The notes: generated by a model not told the origin, from the letters alone. A stretch of DNA of 64,000 nt from Oscillospiraceae bacterium (GCA_021200565.1 JAJQGJ010000012.1:133464-197463); one strand, 5' to 3'; numbered from the stretch's first letter, positions 1 through 7,339 are shown. Numbers and translations are program-made.

Positions 1-501
1 GAGCCCGAGCCCGAGCCCGAGCCGGAGCCCGAGCCGGAGCCTGAGCCCGAACCGGAGTCCGAACCGGAGTCCGAACCGGAGCCGGAGCCTATTCCCGAGA
101 CCGAGACCGAGCCGAAGATCATGGAACAAGCTTCCGAAGACCCGGACAGCTCTCTTCATGAAGAGCTGCAGAGGCTTTTAGAAAAGCTTGACAACATGGA
201 GCGTGCTGTCGATTCTCTCGAACAGGCGAGAAATGCTGCAAGCGAATCAGAAAGCGAAGCCGGATTCAGCTATGAATATGACGACAGGTATTTTGCTGAA
301 GAGGAAACCCCGGCATACAAGTATCCCGAGTTATACAAGAAGCCGCAGAAGACGGCAACCAAGAAGACAGTCAGAAAGACCACCAAGAAGAAAAACGATC
401 ACACCGTCAGCGTCAACACCCGTACCCTCCTGCAGGTCGGTGCAATCGTTGCGGCTACCGCAGCGGCAGTAAAACTGCTCGACAGGAGAGACGACGATTA
501 A
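1..501 (+). CDS. C-terminal part of Glu-Pro-repeat protein (5' end outside window)
   Basis: The frame is open from base 1, so the ATG at 121 in the ORF track is internal. The visible protein starts with about fifteen Glu-Pro dipeptides, then Thr/Glu, a charged segment that could form a coiled coil (LHEELQRLLEKLDNMERAV), an acidic stretch, a Lys/Thr-rich basic stretch (KTVRKTTKKK) and a C-terminal hydrophobic helix before DRRDDD. This composition suggests a disordered linker ending near a membrane or nucleic-acid-binding tail. I do not recognise a family. The htrA-like gene begins 34 bases downstream on the same strand, so co-transcription is plausible. Frame and stop are clear; function is unknown. 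Confidence 0.7.
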   Translation, partial: EPEPEPEPEPEPEPEPEPESEPESEPEPEPIPETETEPKIMEQASEDPDSSLHEELQRLLEKLDNMERAVDSLEQARNAASESESEAGFSYEYDDRYFAEEETPAYKYPELYKKPQKTATKKTVRKTTKKKNDHTVSVNTRTLLQVGAIVAATAAAVKLLDRRDDD

Positions 502-535
502 ACGCTAAGCGAATTTCGGAAAGGCAATACCATTT

Positions 536-1921
536 ATGAACGAATTCACACAAGAGAATGAAACTATAGAGGCAGCTGAAGCCGCTTCTCCTGAGGAGAC
601 GCCCACTTTGAATACTCCTGAGGAAGCTGTTGAAGCCGTCGCAGAGAAGCCGCCTAAGAAAAAGAAAGCCCGCCACGAGCAGTCGGTCGAGGATGAACTG
701 AGAGAGCTCGCATATATGGAAGCCGCAGACCTCGACTATCTCCCGAAGCCGATTACAAAGACAAGAGGAAATGGTCATCCGTTTATATTCAGCTTCTTAT
801 TCTTCCTTGTTCTCTTCATAGTCCTCTTCTTCGTCACGGCTAACGGCGTTTTCGGCAAGGGCTGGATCAAAAATATGATAAACGGCACCGGAAACTTCCA
901 GTCGTTCACCATTCCTGTGGTTCAGCACGAGGAGCTTGAGGAAAAGTACTATCAGGAGGACGGCAGATACACCGTCGAGGGCGTTGCACTCACCTGCACA
1001 CCGTCAATAGTCACCATTGAGGCTTACACCGGAAACACAATTTTTGCGTCCTACTCTCAGGGCTCAGGAATCATCATGACCTCCGATGGCTACATCATCA
1101 CAAACGCACATGTCATCGAGGATGCGAATCTGACAATCATCGTCCGCCTCAGCGACGGAACGGAATACAACGCAACCGTCATCGGAAGCGATTCGAGGAC
1201 GGACCTTGCGGTTCTCAAAATAAATGCCACAGATCTCACTCCCGCTCAGTTCGGAGATTCAGACCAGCTTGAACTCGGCGAACAGGTTGTTGCCTTAGGC
1301 TCCCCTGCCGGTCTTGAAACGACAGTCACTACCGGTATCGTTTCGGGACTAAACCGCATGATAAGCGTTGAATCGGACAACATAAGCATGGAGTGCATAC
1401 AGATCGACGCTGCAATCAATCCCGGCAACTCGGGCGGCGCTCTTGTCAACATGTGGGGGCAGGTCGTCGGCATCACCTCATCGAAGCTTGAAGCCGTTGA
1501 GTATGACAACATCGGCTTTGCAATCTCCATCAACGCTGCAATTCCGATTATAGAGCAGCTCATCGAGAACGGCGCAGTCTTAGGCAGACCCAAGGTTGGC
1601 ATCAGCTTCTACGCCGTCTCGGAGACAATGGCAAGCATCTATGGTCTTCCCGCCGGTCTTTACATCGCCGCTATTGACGAAACCTGCGACATTTCGAACA
1701 CAGATTTGCAGATTGACGACGTCATCACCGAAATGAACGGCATCGAAGTCACGTCTGCAGACGATGTCTATGCGATAATCTTCGAGCTTTCCCCCGGAGA
1801 CGAAATGACCGCCACCGTTATGAGAATGGACGACGACGGCAACTGGAATGAATTCGAGATAACCTTCAAGCTTGAGGAAGACACGAGCAGCTCGATTCAG
1901 GCGGTAACGGAGGAAGAGTAA
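536..1921 (+). CDS. HtrA/DegP-type membrane-anchored serine protease with PDZ domain
   Basis: Trypsin-like S1C protease that would degrade misfolded proteins outside the membrane. Residues 1-80 are acidic then Lys-rich and cytoplasmic; one transmembrane helix lies at about 82-103 (FLFFLVLFIVLFFV). The protease domain spans about 150-340. The triad is visible: His192 in TNAHVIED, Asp223 in SRTDLAVL and Ser299 in NPGNSGGA. A single PDZ domain follows at about 350-445 (GLYIAAI, DDVITEMNGIEV). At 461 aa it has the usual length for Firmicute HtrA. The ATG at 536 follows a GGAAAGG-like ribosome site. The family is clear; which paralogue (htrA, htrB or yyxA) cannot be told. Confidence 0.93.
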   Translation: MNEFTQENETIEAAEAASPEETPTLNTPEEAVEAVAEKPPKKKKARHEQSVEDELRELAYMEAADLDYLPKPITKTRGNGHPFIFSFLFFLVLFIVLFFVTANGVFGKGWIKNMINGTGNFQSFTIPVVQHEELEEKYYQEDGRYTVEGVALTCTPSIVTIEAYTGNTIFASYSQGSGIIMTSDGYIITNAHVIEDANLTIIVRLSDGTEYNATVIGSDSRTDLAVLKINATDLTPAQFGDSDQLELGEQVVALGSPAGLETTVTTGIVSGLNRMISVESDNISMECIQIDAAINPGNSGGALVNMWGQVVGITSSKLEAVEYDNIGFAISINAAIPIIEQLIENGAVLGRPKVGISFYAVSETMASIYGLPAGLYIAAIDETCDISNTDLQIDDVITEMNGIEVTSADDVYAIIFELSPGDEMTATVMRMDDDGNWNEFEITFKLEEDTSSSIQAVTEEE

Positions 1922-1931
1922 AAAATAACTG

Positions 1932-1960
1932 TTGACAAATCAACAGCAGTGGGGTATAAT
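1932..1960 (+). promoter_or_regulatory. Consensus sigma-A promoter for antisense RNA
   Basis: TTGACA (1932-1937), a 17-base spacer and TATAAT (1955-1960) give a perfect consensus. It fires toward the minus-strand toxin ORF, with a start near 1967. No credible plus-strand ORF follows at once, so it should drive a non-coding RNA. Confidence 0.85.
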
Positions 1961-1966
1961 TAAGAC

Positions 1967-2090
1967 AAGAAAGCGGAACTGCGGTAACAGTTCCGGCTCG
2001 ACCTCATATGTGCGGGTTTGCAGACCCAACACTAAATTTGGAAATCAGCCGTCCTTATTACTTCAGATTCGGGCGGTTATTTCTTTTTAT
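1967..2090 (+). ncRNA. Predicted type I antitoxin RNA, antisense to toxin mRNA
   Basis: About 124 nt run from the promoter at 1932-1960 to a terminator. Two hairpins precede the end: GGAACTG/CAGTTCC (1975-1994) and GGGT/ACCC near 2015. The terminator stem is GCCGTCC (2048-2054) with GGGCGGT (2071-2077), followed by a T-rich run. It overlaps the last bases of the 30-aa toxin ORF and the probable toxin 3' UTR, so the two RNAs would pair over about 100 nt, as in txpA/RatA-type systems. The reverse of the first hairpin, followed by CTTTCTTGTCTT, could terminate the toxin mRNA. Function is inferred from arrangement. Confidence 0.65.
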
Positions 2091-2169
2091 TCCCGATGGT
2101 TAAATCGAGAATACCAAAGACAATGACCGCTATCAGATTAAGTAGTGCGAGCACTTCTAAAATCGTCAT
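2077..2169 (-). CDS. Small hydrophobic peptide, likely type I toxin (Fst/TxpA/holin-like toxin class)
   Basis: A 30-aa ORF below the track cutoff. It starts MTILEVLALLNLIAVIV and ends with a polar NKKK: a single transmembrane helix with a basic tail, as in the putative holin-like toxins of Firmicutes. A strong ribosome site (GAGGGGGGTGA) lies 5 bases before the ATG. A perfect promoter sits about 65 bases upstream on the minus strand. The convergent antisense promoter on the other strand makes this a classic type I toxin-antitoxin layout. Such peptides insert into the membrane and depolarise or lyse the cell when not repressed. Toxicity here is inference. Confidence 0.72.
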   Translation of the reverse strand: MTILEVLALLNLIAVIVFGILDLTIGNKKK

Positions 2170-2232
2170 GCAAGTCACCCCCCTCAGTTTATCGAAGGTC
2201 AAACCGCTTTATACACTTTCTTGTCGAGAACA

Positions 2233-2261
2233 ATTATAACACATAAACCGACTGCTGTCAA
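2233..2261 (-). promoter_or_regulatory. Consensus promoter for toxin mRNA
   Basis: On the minus strand TTGACA (2261-2256), a 17-base spacer and TATAAT (2238-2233) match consensus exactly. The predicted start near 2226 leaves a leader of about 57 nt before the toxin ATG. Confidence 0.82.
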
Positions 2262-2289
2262 CTAAGTAAATCAAAGAGGAGATAACCTT

Positions 2290-2418
2290 ATGAACAATAC
2301 AACTCCCGAAACTCCAAACGCTACTACCCTCGACGCTATGGAATCTGCCGAGAAAGGCGAAGACATTTTCGGACCATTTGAGGATATCGAAAGCCTAATG
2401 CAAGAACTCAACAAATAA
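2290..2418 (+). CDS. Orphan RelB/DinJ-like antitoxin C-terminal tail (42 aa)
   Basis: Short ORF missed by the track. AGAGGAG precedes the ATG by 8 bases and a strong terminator follows the stop at once, so it looks like a complete cistron. Its sequence (TPNATTLDAMESAEKGEDI, then FGPFEDIESLMQELNK) resembles the toxin-binding C-terminal tail of RelB/DinJ antitoxins, from memory of that family. The N-terminal ribbon-helix-helix DNA-binding half is absent; an in-frame stop and the toxin promoter lie directly upstream. No RelE/YafQ toxin follows: the next gene is CoiA-like. It may be a decay remnant or a free-standing antidote to a toxin encoded elsewhere. Confidence 0.6.
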   Translation: MNNTTPETPNATTLDAMESAEKGEDIFGPFEDIESLMQELNK

Positions 2419-2420
2419 TA

Positions 2421-2451
2421 AAATCCCAAACCTCACGGTTTGGGATTTTTT
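2421..2451 (+). terminator. Intrinsic terminator after RelB-like ORF
   Basis: The stem AAATCCCAAACC/GGTTTGGGATTT with a TCAC loop is followed by a T run. It separates the 42-aa ORF from the coiA-like promoter. Confidence 0.85.
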
Positions 2452-2462
2452 CAAATGAATAA

Positions 2463-2491
2463 TTGACAAAATATGTGAAAGCCGATATAAT
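2463..2491 (+). promoter_or_regulatory. Consensus promoter of coiA-like gene
   Basis: TTGACA (2463-2468), a 17-base spacer and TATAAT (2486-2491). The leader is about 26 nt and carries AAGGAGAT before the ATG at 2524. Confidence 0.85.
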
Positions 2492-2523
2492 AAAGGTTAA
2501 AACAACGTTAAGGAGATGACATT

Positions 2524-3534
2524 ATGGACTACGATTACGCATATGACAAGCATGGCGATCGTGTATACGTCGGTGACGCTGACAAAAAAGAAGAATATTT
2601 TTGTCCCACATGTGGCGGGAAAGTTATACCAAGACAAGGCAGTATCAACGAGTGGCATTTTGCTCATGCAAAAGGAGAGTGCACCGACTCTTGGCATTAT
2701 GACATGTCGGAATGGCATAAACGGATGCAAGGGTATTTCAAGCCAGAGCACAGGGAAGTTGTCGTTGAATTTAATGGTAAAAAGCATAGAGCCGATGTGT
2801 TGAAAGATAATACAGTCGTTGAATTTCAACACAGTCCTATCTCTGCGGATGAATTTTTTGAAAGAAACTCTTTCTACACAAAAGCCGGTTATCGTGTGGC
2901 TTGGGTGTTTGATGTAGCAGATAAGCTAAATAGACAGATAAAATGTGCTGATCCCAATCATTTTAACACTTTTCGGTGGTCAGACCCTGCAAGATTCTTG
3001 ACAGTTGCGCCCGCTCCCCATAATAAAAGCATTACTAACATAAGCATCTGTTTTTGCTTTACAACTGAATTCGGAGATGATGGCACTCATGAGGATGGAG
3101 GAATCTACAAAGTACTTTGGGCAACGCCAGACTATAAGCGTTTTAAAATAAATGATAGCTGTTATATTGATGCTGAATTAGGTCCTGATATGAATATGGA
3201 TTTGTTTTTCTACACTCCTGAACAGTGGTTACAGTTTTATGCTAAAAATCTGCCAAAGTATGAAATAAAAAATTGCGGGTTTAAAGGTAAGCGATATGAA
3301 AGCTATCAATGTCCTGTGTTACATGATTGGACAAAAATCAGCAACTGTGATTATTGTCGGTACTGTGGACTAATCGACGAGTTTCATCCGACAAAAGAAA
3401 AAAGCGGGTGGCATATATACTGTTGCTATCCAAAGGTAATTAGAGAAAGTGAGGAGGGTTATGAGGAAATGTCAGATAGCCCTAACTTTCAGTGTGCACC
3501 AGCAAAAAGAATCAATAGAGAAAGCAAATGGTAA
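2524..3534 (+). CDS. CoiA-like protein (competence-family nuclease fold)
   Basis: 336 aa. The N-terminus has a zinc-knuckle-like CPTCGG (about residues 28-33) and the HFAHAKG block typical of CoiA-like proteins. A PD-(D/E)XK-type core follows: HRADVLKDNTVVEFQHSPIS, then an aromatic-rich Y..GYRVAWVFDV. The C-terminal third has further Cys pairs (CDYCRYCG), suggesting a second metal site. In streptococci CoiA helps process incoming DNA during transformation; many stand-alone homologues are of unknown role and some sit in defence or mobile regions. The gene is visibly AT-richer than its neighbours and has its own promoter and terminator, which suggests transfer. Family moderately sure, function uncertain. 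Confidence 0.75.
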   Translation: MDYDYAYDKHGDRVYVGDADKKEEYFCPTCGGKVIPRQGSINEWHFAHAKGECTDSWHYDMSEWHKRMQGYFKPEHREVVVEFNGKKHRADVLKDNTVVEFQHSPISADEFFERNSFYTKAGYRVAWVFDVADKLNRQIKCADPNHFNTFRWSDPARFLTVAPAPHNKSITNISICFCFTTEFGDDGTHEDGGIYKVLWATPDYKRFKINDSCYIDAELGPDMNMDLFFYTPEQWLQFYAKNLPKYEIKNCGFKGKRYESYQCPVLHDWTKISNCDYCRYCGLIDEFHPTKEKSGWHIYCCYPKVIRESEEGYEEMSDSPNFQCAPAKRINRESKW

Positions 3535-3546
3535 CATCAACAGATA

Positions 3547-3570
3547 AGCCCCGCCGCTTGGCGGGGCTTA
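3547..3570. terminator. Bidirectional terminator between coiA-like gene and hom
   Basis: AGCCCCGC/GCGGGGCT stem with a six-base loop, between two convergent genes. Confidence 0.75.
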
Positions 3571-3586
3571 CTATTTTCATTTGTCT

Positions 3587-4837
3587 TTACAGCAATCTTA
3601 TCTTCTTCATCAGCTTACAGCTCTCTGTGAGCTTATTGAGCCTCTCGTCGATTTCGCTCTCGACCATGGTTGGGGTGATGAAGGCGAGCTCGTGCTGGGA
3701 GCGCTGCTTTCTTGGGATGAAGTCGACGTAGCCGAAGAGGTTGGTAATTTCCGACTTTAAGCTGTCTGCATCCTGATTATCGGTGCGGATTCTTGCATAG
3801 ACGCTGACCTCGGCGGTCTTGTAGGGACGGATGAAGTCGCTCGACTCGCTCTCCTCCCAGTTGAGGGAGATGATGTCCTTGCCCTCATGCTTGGCGGCAT
3901 CGATGATGTCTCCGACTACTGCCGAGGCAGTCGGGAACTTGCCAGCTCCTCTGCCATAGAAGAGGCAGTCGCCTACTGCATCGCCGGTCACCATGATGGC
4001 GTTGTAGACGTCGTTGACGCTCGAAAGAGGGTTGTTGACGCTGACGAGCCTTGGGCAGACGGTTGCGACAATGCCGGTTTCAGTGTTCTCGATAAGCCCG
4101 ATAAGCTTTATTGCGTAGCCTGCGCTCTCGGCATACTCAACATCATCAAGGGTGATCTCACGGATGCCGGAGCAGTGGACATATTCGGGATAGATATGCT
4201 TGCCAAATGCCAATGAACCTAAAATGCAGAGCTTTCTTGTGGCATCGTGACCGTCAACGTCGGCTGACGGATCTTTTTCGGCATAACCGAGCTGCTGAGC
4301 CTGGGAAAGAGCCTGATCAAATGAGCGCTGATCGTAAATCATCTTCGTTAAGATATAGTTGGTGGTGCCATTGAGAATTCCCGCAATGCGGCTGAATTTA
4401 TTGGCGGCGAGGCACTGGTGAAGTGGTCGGATAATCGGGATTCCGCCGCCGACGCTCGCTTCGAAGAGATAGTTGCAGTTATTTGCTTTCGCAATCTTAA
4501 GGAGCTCTGCACCGTGGGTGGCGACGAGCTCTTTATTGGATGTAACGACGCTGACGCCCTTACTGAGAAGCCTTTTCGTGTAGTCATAGGCAAATGTCTT
4601 CCCGCCCATGACCTCTGCGACGACCTTTATCTCCGGATCATTATAAATATCATCAAAGTTCTTAGTGAATTTAGACTCGAACGGGCTGCCCGGGAAATCT
4701 CTTAAATCGAGAATATACTTGATGTCGAGCTCCCGCCCGCAGCGCTTCTCGATGACGTCCTTATTCTGATAAAAAAGCTCAACGGTTCCCGAGCCAACGA
4801 CTCCGAAGCCCATTACTGCTACTTGTGTTACTGCCAT
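3587..4837 (-). CDS. hom: Homoserine dehydrogenase
   Basis: Makes homoserine from aspartate semialdehyde with NAD(P)H, the branch point to threonine and methionine. The Rossmann motif GFGVVG is at residues 10-15. The NKELV block near 104 and the NGTTNYILTKM block are family landmarks. A C-terminal ACT domain (about 335-416, AEVSVYARIRTDNQDAD) indicates feedback control, usually by threonine. Length of 416 aa is normal. GGAGGAAAAAAC precedes the ATG. The gene for an ACT-domain regulator of the PheB/ThrR type lies upstream on the same strand, with a repeat element between them. Confidence 0.95.
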   Translation of the reverse strand: MAVTQVAVMGFGVVGSGTVELFYQNKDVIEKRCGRELDIKYILDLRDFPGSPFESKFTKNFDDIYNDPEIKVVAEVMGGKTFAYDYTKRLLSKGVSVVTSNKELVATHGAELLKIAKANNCNYLFEASVGGGIPIIRPLHQCLAANKFSRIAGILNGTTNYILTKMIYDQRSFDQALSQAQQLGYAEKDPSADVDGHDATRKLCILGSLAFGKHIYPEYVHCSGIREITLDDVEYAESAGYAIKLIGLIENTETGIVATVCPRLVSVNNPLSSVNDVYNAIMVTGDAVGDCLFYGRGAGKFPTASAVVGDIIDAAKHEGKDIISLNWEESESSDFIRPYKTAEVSVYARIRTDNQDADSLKSEITNLFGYVDFIPRKQRSQHELAFITPTMVESEIDERLNKLTESCKLMKKIRLL

Positions 4838-4867
4838 TGTTTTTTCCTCCGAAAATGTATTTACGGA

Positions 4868-4948
4868 ACCTCTCAGTCAGCTTCGCAAAGTTCGCTTGCG
4901 GACTTCTACGCTCACCCTTGTAAAGGGGAGCCAACTGTGCTCCTGCAT
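4868..4948. repeat. Dispersed repeat family A, degenerate copy
   Basis: Contains the family's ACCTCTCAGTCAGC end, an interior GGGGAGCC block and GTGCTCC, as at 7377 and 63496, but lacks the far inverted end. It lies between the ACT-protein gene and hom. Confidence 0.6.
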
Positions 4949-4955
4949 AAAAAAA

Positions 4956-5441
4956 TCATCGACCATATGAAGTGCCAGCACGAATCACGCCGTCAATTCC
5001 TGAGAGCTCCTCGCAGATGGTGGCGGCGTTATAGTCGCCGTCATCGAAGCGGACGGTGACGGTTGCTGTGGCGGCGGAGTCTATGGGAATGTTCTGATTC
5101 ATGGTCAGGATATTTGCGCCGTGGCTGTAGAGGCACCGGAGCACCTCGCTGAAAACTCCTGCACGGTCACACAAGGTGAGGTAATAGGTGACAATCCGGG
5201 AGCCGAAGCCGTCGCTGTAGTTGAAAGCAGAATCCTTGTATTTATAGAAAGCACTTCTCGAAATGCCGACAGCCTGGCAAGCCTCAGATGAGGTTTTGCA
5301 CTCGCCGGTTGCGAGAAGCTTCTTCGCCTCTATTACCTTAATAATTACATCCGGCAGGACATCAGCCCTGACAACAACATATTTTTCGCCCAAGTCCACA
5401 TCAGTCACCTTCTTGCCAAAGAGTTCTCGCTGCAAATACAA
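4956..5441 (-). CDS. ACT domain protein, PheB/ThrR type (UPF0735)
   Basis: Up to 161 aa. A helix-turn-helix-like segment (SSEACQAVGISRSAFYKYKD, about 52-71) is followed by an ACT domain (about 82-155, TYYLTLCDRAGVFSEVLRC). B. subtilis PheB, which I recall being renamed ThrR as a repressor of hom-thr genes, has this architecture, and hom is directly downstream here. The start is unclear: the track start is TTG with no Shine-Dalgarno only about 11 nt after the predicted transcription start, whereas a GTG about 15 codons in is preceded by AGAAGGTG and fits the usual family N-terminus better. The role as a local regulator of hom is inferred. Confidence 0.8.
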   Translation of the reverse strand: MYLQRELFGKKVTDVDLGEKYVVVRADVLPDVIIKVIEAKKLLATGECKTSSEACQAVGISRSAFYKYKDSAFNYSDGFGSRIVTYYLTLCDRAGVFSEVLRCLYSHGANILTMNQNIPIDSAATATVTVRFDDGDYNAATICEELSGIDGVIRAGTSYGR

Positions 5442-5458
5442 CTGTATTCAGCATGAAT

Positions 5459-5487
5459 ACAATAACATACTTTCGTGAGTTTGTCAA
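5459..5487 (-). promoter_or_regulatory. Promoter of ACT protein-hom operon
   Basis: Minus strand TTGACA (5487-5482), 17-base spacer, TATTGT (5464-5459). The very short distance to the TTG at 5441 argues for a later start codon. Confidence 0.65.
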
Positions 5488-5544
5488 GGGTAAAAAGCAG
5501 AAAAGTCGGCTGACGCCGACAATCTGATTGAATAAAAGAACTTT

Positions 5545-5614
5545 TGTAGGGGCGGATATTATCCGCCCGAAAAGATATGCGATCAGGGGCGGGCGGATAA
5601 TATCCGCCCCTACA
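5545..5614. repeat. Dispersed repeat family B, complete inverted copy
   Basis: Two arms, TGTAGGGGCGGATATTATCC and its reverse complement, enclose a 20-odd-base centre, so the RNA would form a long hairpin. Each arm is itself a short palindrome (GGGCGGAT/ATCCGCCC). It sits between tatD and the ACT-gene promoter. Related copies are near 6442, 30889, 56333 and 57746. Confidence 0.85.
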
Positions 5615-5615
5615 G

Positions 5616-6380
5616 TTAGAGCACGAACAATCTTTTTGCATTCTCCTCCGTTTTCACAACCAATTCTTCATAGCTCATGCCCAAAACCTCTGCCGCTTTT
5701 CTTGCGGTGTATTTGATCATTGCGCTGTCGCATATCTTGCCTCGGTGGGGTTCGGGAGACATGTAGGGGCAGTCGGTCTCGAGGAGGTATCTGTCTATTG
5801 GGATGGATTTCAGAACTTCGACAGATTTTTTGGCATTTTTGAATGTCAGAACTCCCGTGAAGCTTATATACATGCCGAGGTCTATTATCTCCCTCGCCGT
5901 TTCAACAGAGCCGGAGAAGCAGTGCATGACTCCCTTTGGCTTCAGCTCCCTGAGGATTTCCATGCAGTCGCCGGTGGCGTCACGGCAGTGGACTATTACC
6001 GGAAGCTCCAGGCTGTTTGCGAGCTCGACCTGTTCCCGGAAAGCCTTTATCTGAGCCTCACGGTCATAGCCTTCATAGTGATAGTCAAGCCCGATTTCGC
6101 CTATAGCCTTTGCGTTTCCGGAAATTGCAAGCTCACGAAGCCGTTCGATATAACCGTCAGTAGCATCATAAAGATTTTCCGGATGGATTCCAACGGCGGT
6201 GTAGTATTTCGGGTATTTCTCAGCCATTGAAACGCCGAATTCCGAGGACTTGAAGTCGGTTGCGGCGTGCATTATTCCCGAAATATTCAGCTCGAATAGT
6301 GCGGGAATCAGGTAATCTCTAAGACCATCGAATTTCAGGTCGTCATAGTGTGAGTGGGTGTCGAATATATGTGAAAGCAT
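5616..6380 (-). CDS. tatD: TatD family metal-dependent DNase
   Basis: TIM-barrel metallohydrolase of 254 aa. The metal ligands are visible: HIFDTHSHYDD at the start, EIGLDYHY near residue 90, HCRDA near 128 and the final ETDCPYMSP. TatD enzymes have 3'-5' exonuclease or deoxyribonuclease activity linked to DNA repair or turnover. I chose the ATG at 6380 because GGAGGAAATC lies directly before it and the protein then begins at the metal-binding block; the track start at 6437 adds an unlikely 19 residues. The stop lies against repeat family B. A proC promoter fires in the other direction upstream. Confidence 0.92.
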   Translation of the reverse strand: MLSHIFDTHSHYDDLKFDGLRDYLIPALFELNISGIMHAATDFKSSEFGVSMAEKYPKYYTAVGIHPENLYDATDGYIERLRELAISGNAKAIGEIGLDYHYEGYDREAQIKAFREQVELANSLELPVIVHCRDATGDCMEILRELKPKGVMHCFSGSVETAREIIDLGMYISFTGVLTFKNAKKSVEVLKSIPIDRYLLETDCPYMSPEPHRGKICDSAMIKYTARKAAEVLGMSYEELVVKTEENAKRLFVL

Positions 6381-6441
6381 GATTTCCTCCGAAGATTTTG
6401 ATATGGATATTATAGATGAAATTGGGGTGGGTGTCAATAAG

Positions 6442-6459
6442 CAGGGGCGGATATTATCC
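6442..6459. repeat. Repeat family B, half-arm fragment
   Basis: AGGGGCGGATATTATCC without the partner arm, between tatD and proC. Confidence 0.5.
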
Positions 6460-6475
6460 TTAAGAAAACTCTCCC

Positions 6476-6504
6476 TTGCCTTTTTCGTGAAACTATGCTA
6501 TTCT
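6476..6504 (+). promoter_or_regulatory. proC promoter
   Basis: TTGCCT, a 17-base spacer, TATTCT; predicted start about 15 bases before the GGGAGGT ribosome site of proC. Confidence 0.55.
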
Positions 6505-6526
6505 ATAGTCAAAGGGAGGTCGTTTC

Positions 6527-7339
6527 ATGAATACTACTGAAATAAATAAAGCCGCTATAGTCGGCTTGGGAAATATGGGCGGAGCGATTCTTTCGGGAAT
6601 AGTTTCGGGAGGAATCCTGCCGGCTGAGAATATATTTGGCGCAGACAAGTCGGATGTCTGCCGGGCTAAGGCTGAAAAGCTCAGAGTAAAAGCTTTTTCC
6701 GAGGCGAAAGACGCCGTATCTGACGCAGATTTGGTTATCCTCGCCGTCAAGCCGCAGTCGCTTGAGGCTCTGATGGCTGAGATAGGCGAAGTGAAGAAGT
6801 CGGCAGTTATCGTCTCAATACTCGCCGGAAAGAAGATTCATACACTTGAGGACTATTTCGGGAGCGACTCAAAGATAGTCAGAGTCATGCCGAACACTCC
6901 GGCACTCGTCGGAGTCGGTATGAGCGGAATCTCGAGCAATCTGAACGTTTCGGACGAAGAACTTGAGACTGTTGTCGGGATTTTCTCATCGTTCGGGAAG
7001 GCAGCTGTAGTTGATGAGAGCCTTATGGACATCGTCACCGGAATCAGCGGCTCCGGTCCTGCATACGTCTACATGTTCATTAACGGACTCATCAAAGCTG
7101 GAATCGAAGGCGGCATGGATGAAGCTGCCGCAAAGCTATTTGCCGCTCAGACGGTCAAGGGTGCGGCTGAGATGGTTCTTGAGAGTGACATCTCCCCAGA
7201 GCAGCTGAAAATAAACGTCTGCTCCCCCGGCGGCACCACTATTGAAGCGGTGAAGGTGCTGGAAGAGCAGGGATTTGAAGATATTATTGTGCAAGCGGTT
7301 GAAGCGTGTGCGGAGAAATCGAAGTTGATGGGGAAATAG
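6527..7339 (+). CDS. proC: Pyrroline-5-carboxylate reductase
   Basis: Last step of proline synthesis: reduces 1-pyrroline-5-carboxylate with NAD(P)H in the cytoplasm. The Rossmann motif GLGNMGGAI is at about 13-21. The NAD-binding AVKPQ block is near 73, RVMPNTPALVGVGM near 118, and the C-terminal signature GSGPAYVY...CSPGGTTIEAV is intact. Length of 270 aa is typical. GGGAGGTCGTTTC precedes the ATG. No proA or proB is nearby; the gene appears monocistronic and is followed by a repeat family A element. Confidence 0.95.
   Translation: MNTTEINKAAIVGLGNMGGAILSGIVSGGILPAENIFGADKSDVCRAKAEKLRVKAFSEAKDAVSDADLVILAVKPQSLEALMAEIGEVKKSAVIVSILAGKKIHTLEDYFGSDSKIVRVMPNTPALVGVGMSGISSNLNVSDEELETVVGIFSSFGKAAVVDESLMDIVTGISGSGPAYVYMFINGLIKAGIEGGMDEAAAKLFAAQTVKGAAEMVLESDISPEQLKINVCSPGGTTIEAVKVLEEQGFEDIIVQAVEACAEKSKLMGK

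Noticed and set aside
1932-2126. 64-aa plus-strand ORF in the track
   Set aside because: It begins inside the antisense promoter, has no ribosome site and no family likeness; the region is better read as antitoxin RNA.
5616-6437. Longer tatD start in the track
   Set aside because: The first 19 residues are not family-like and the ribosome site lies before the internal ATG at 6380.
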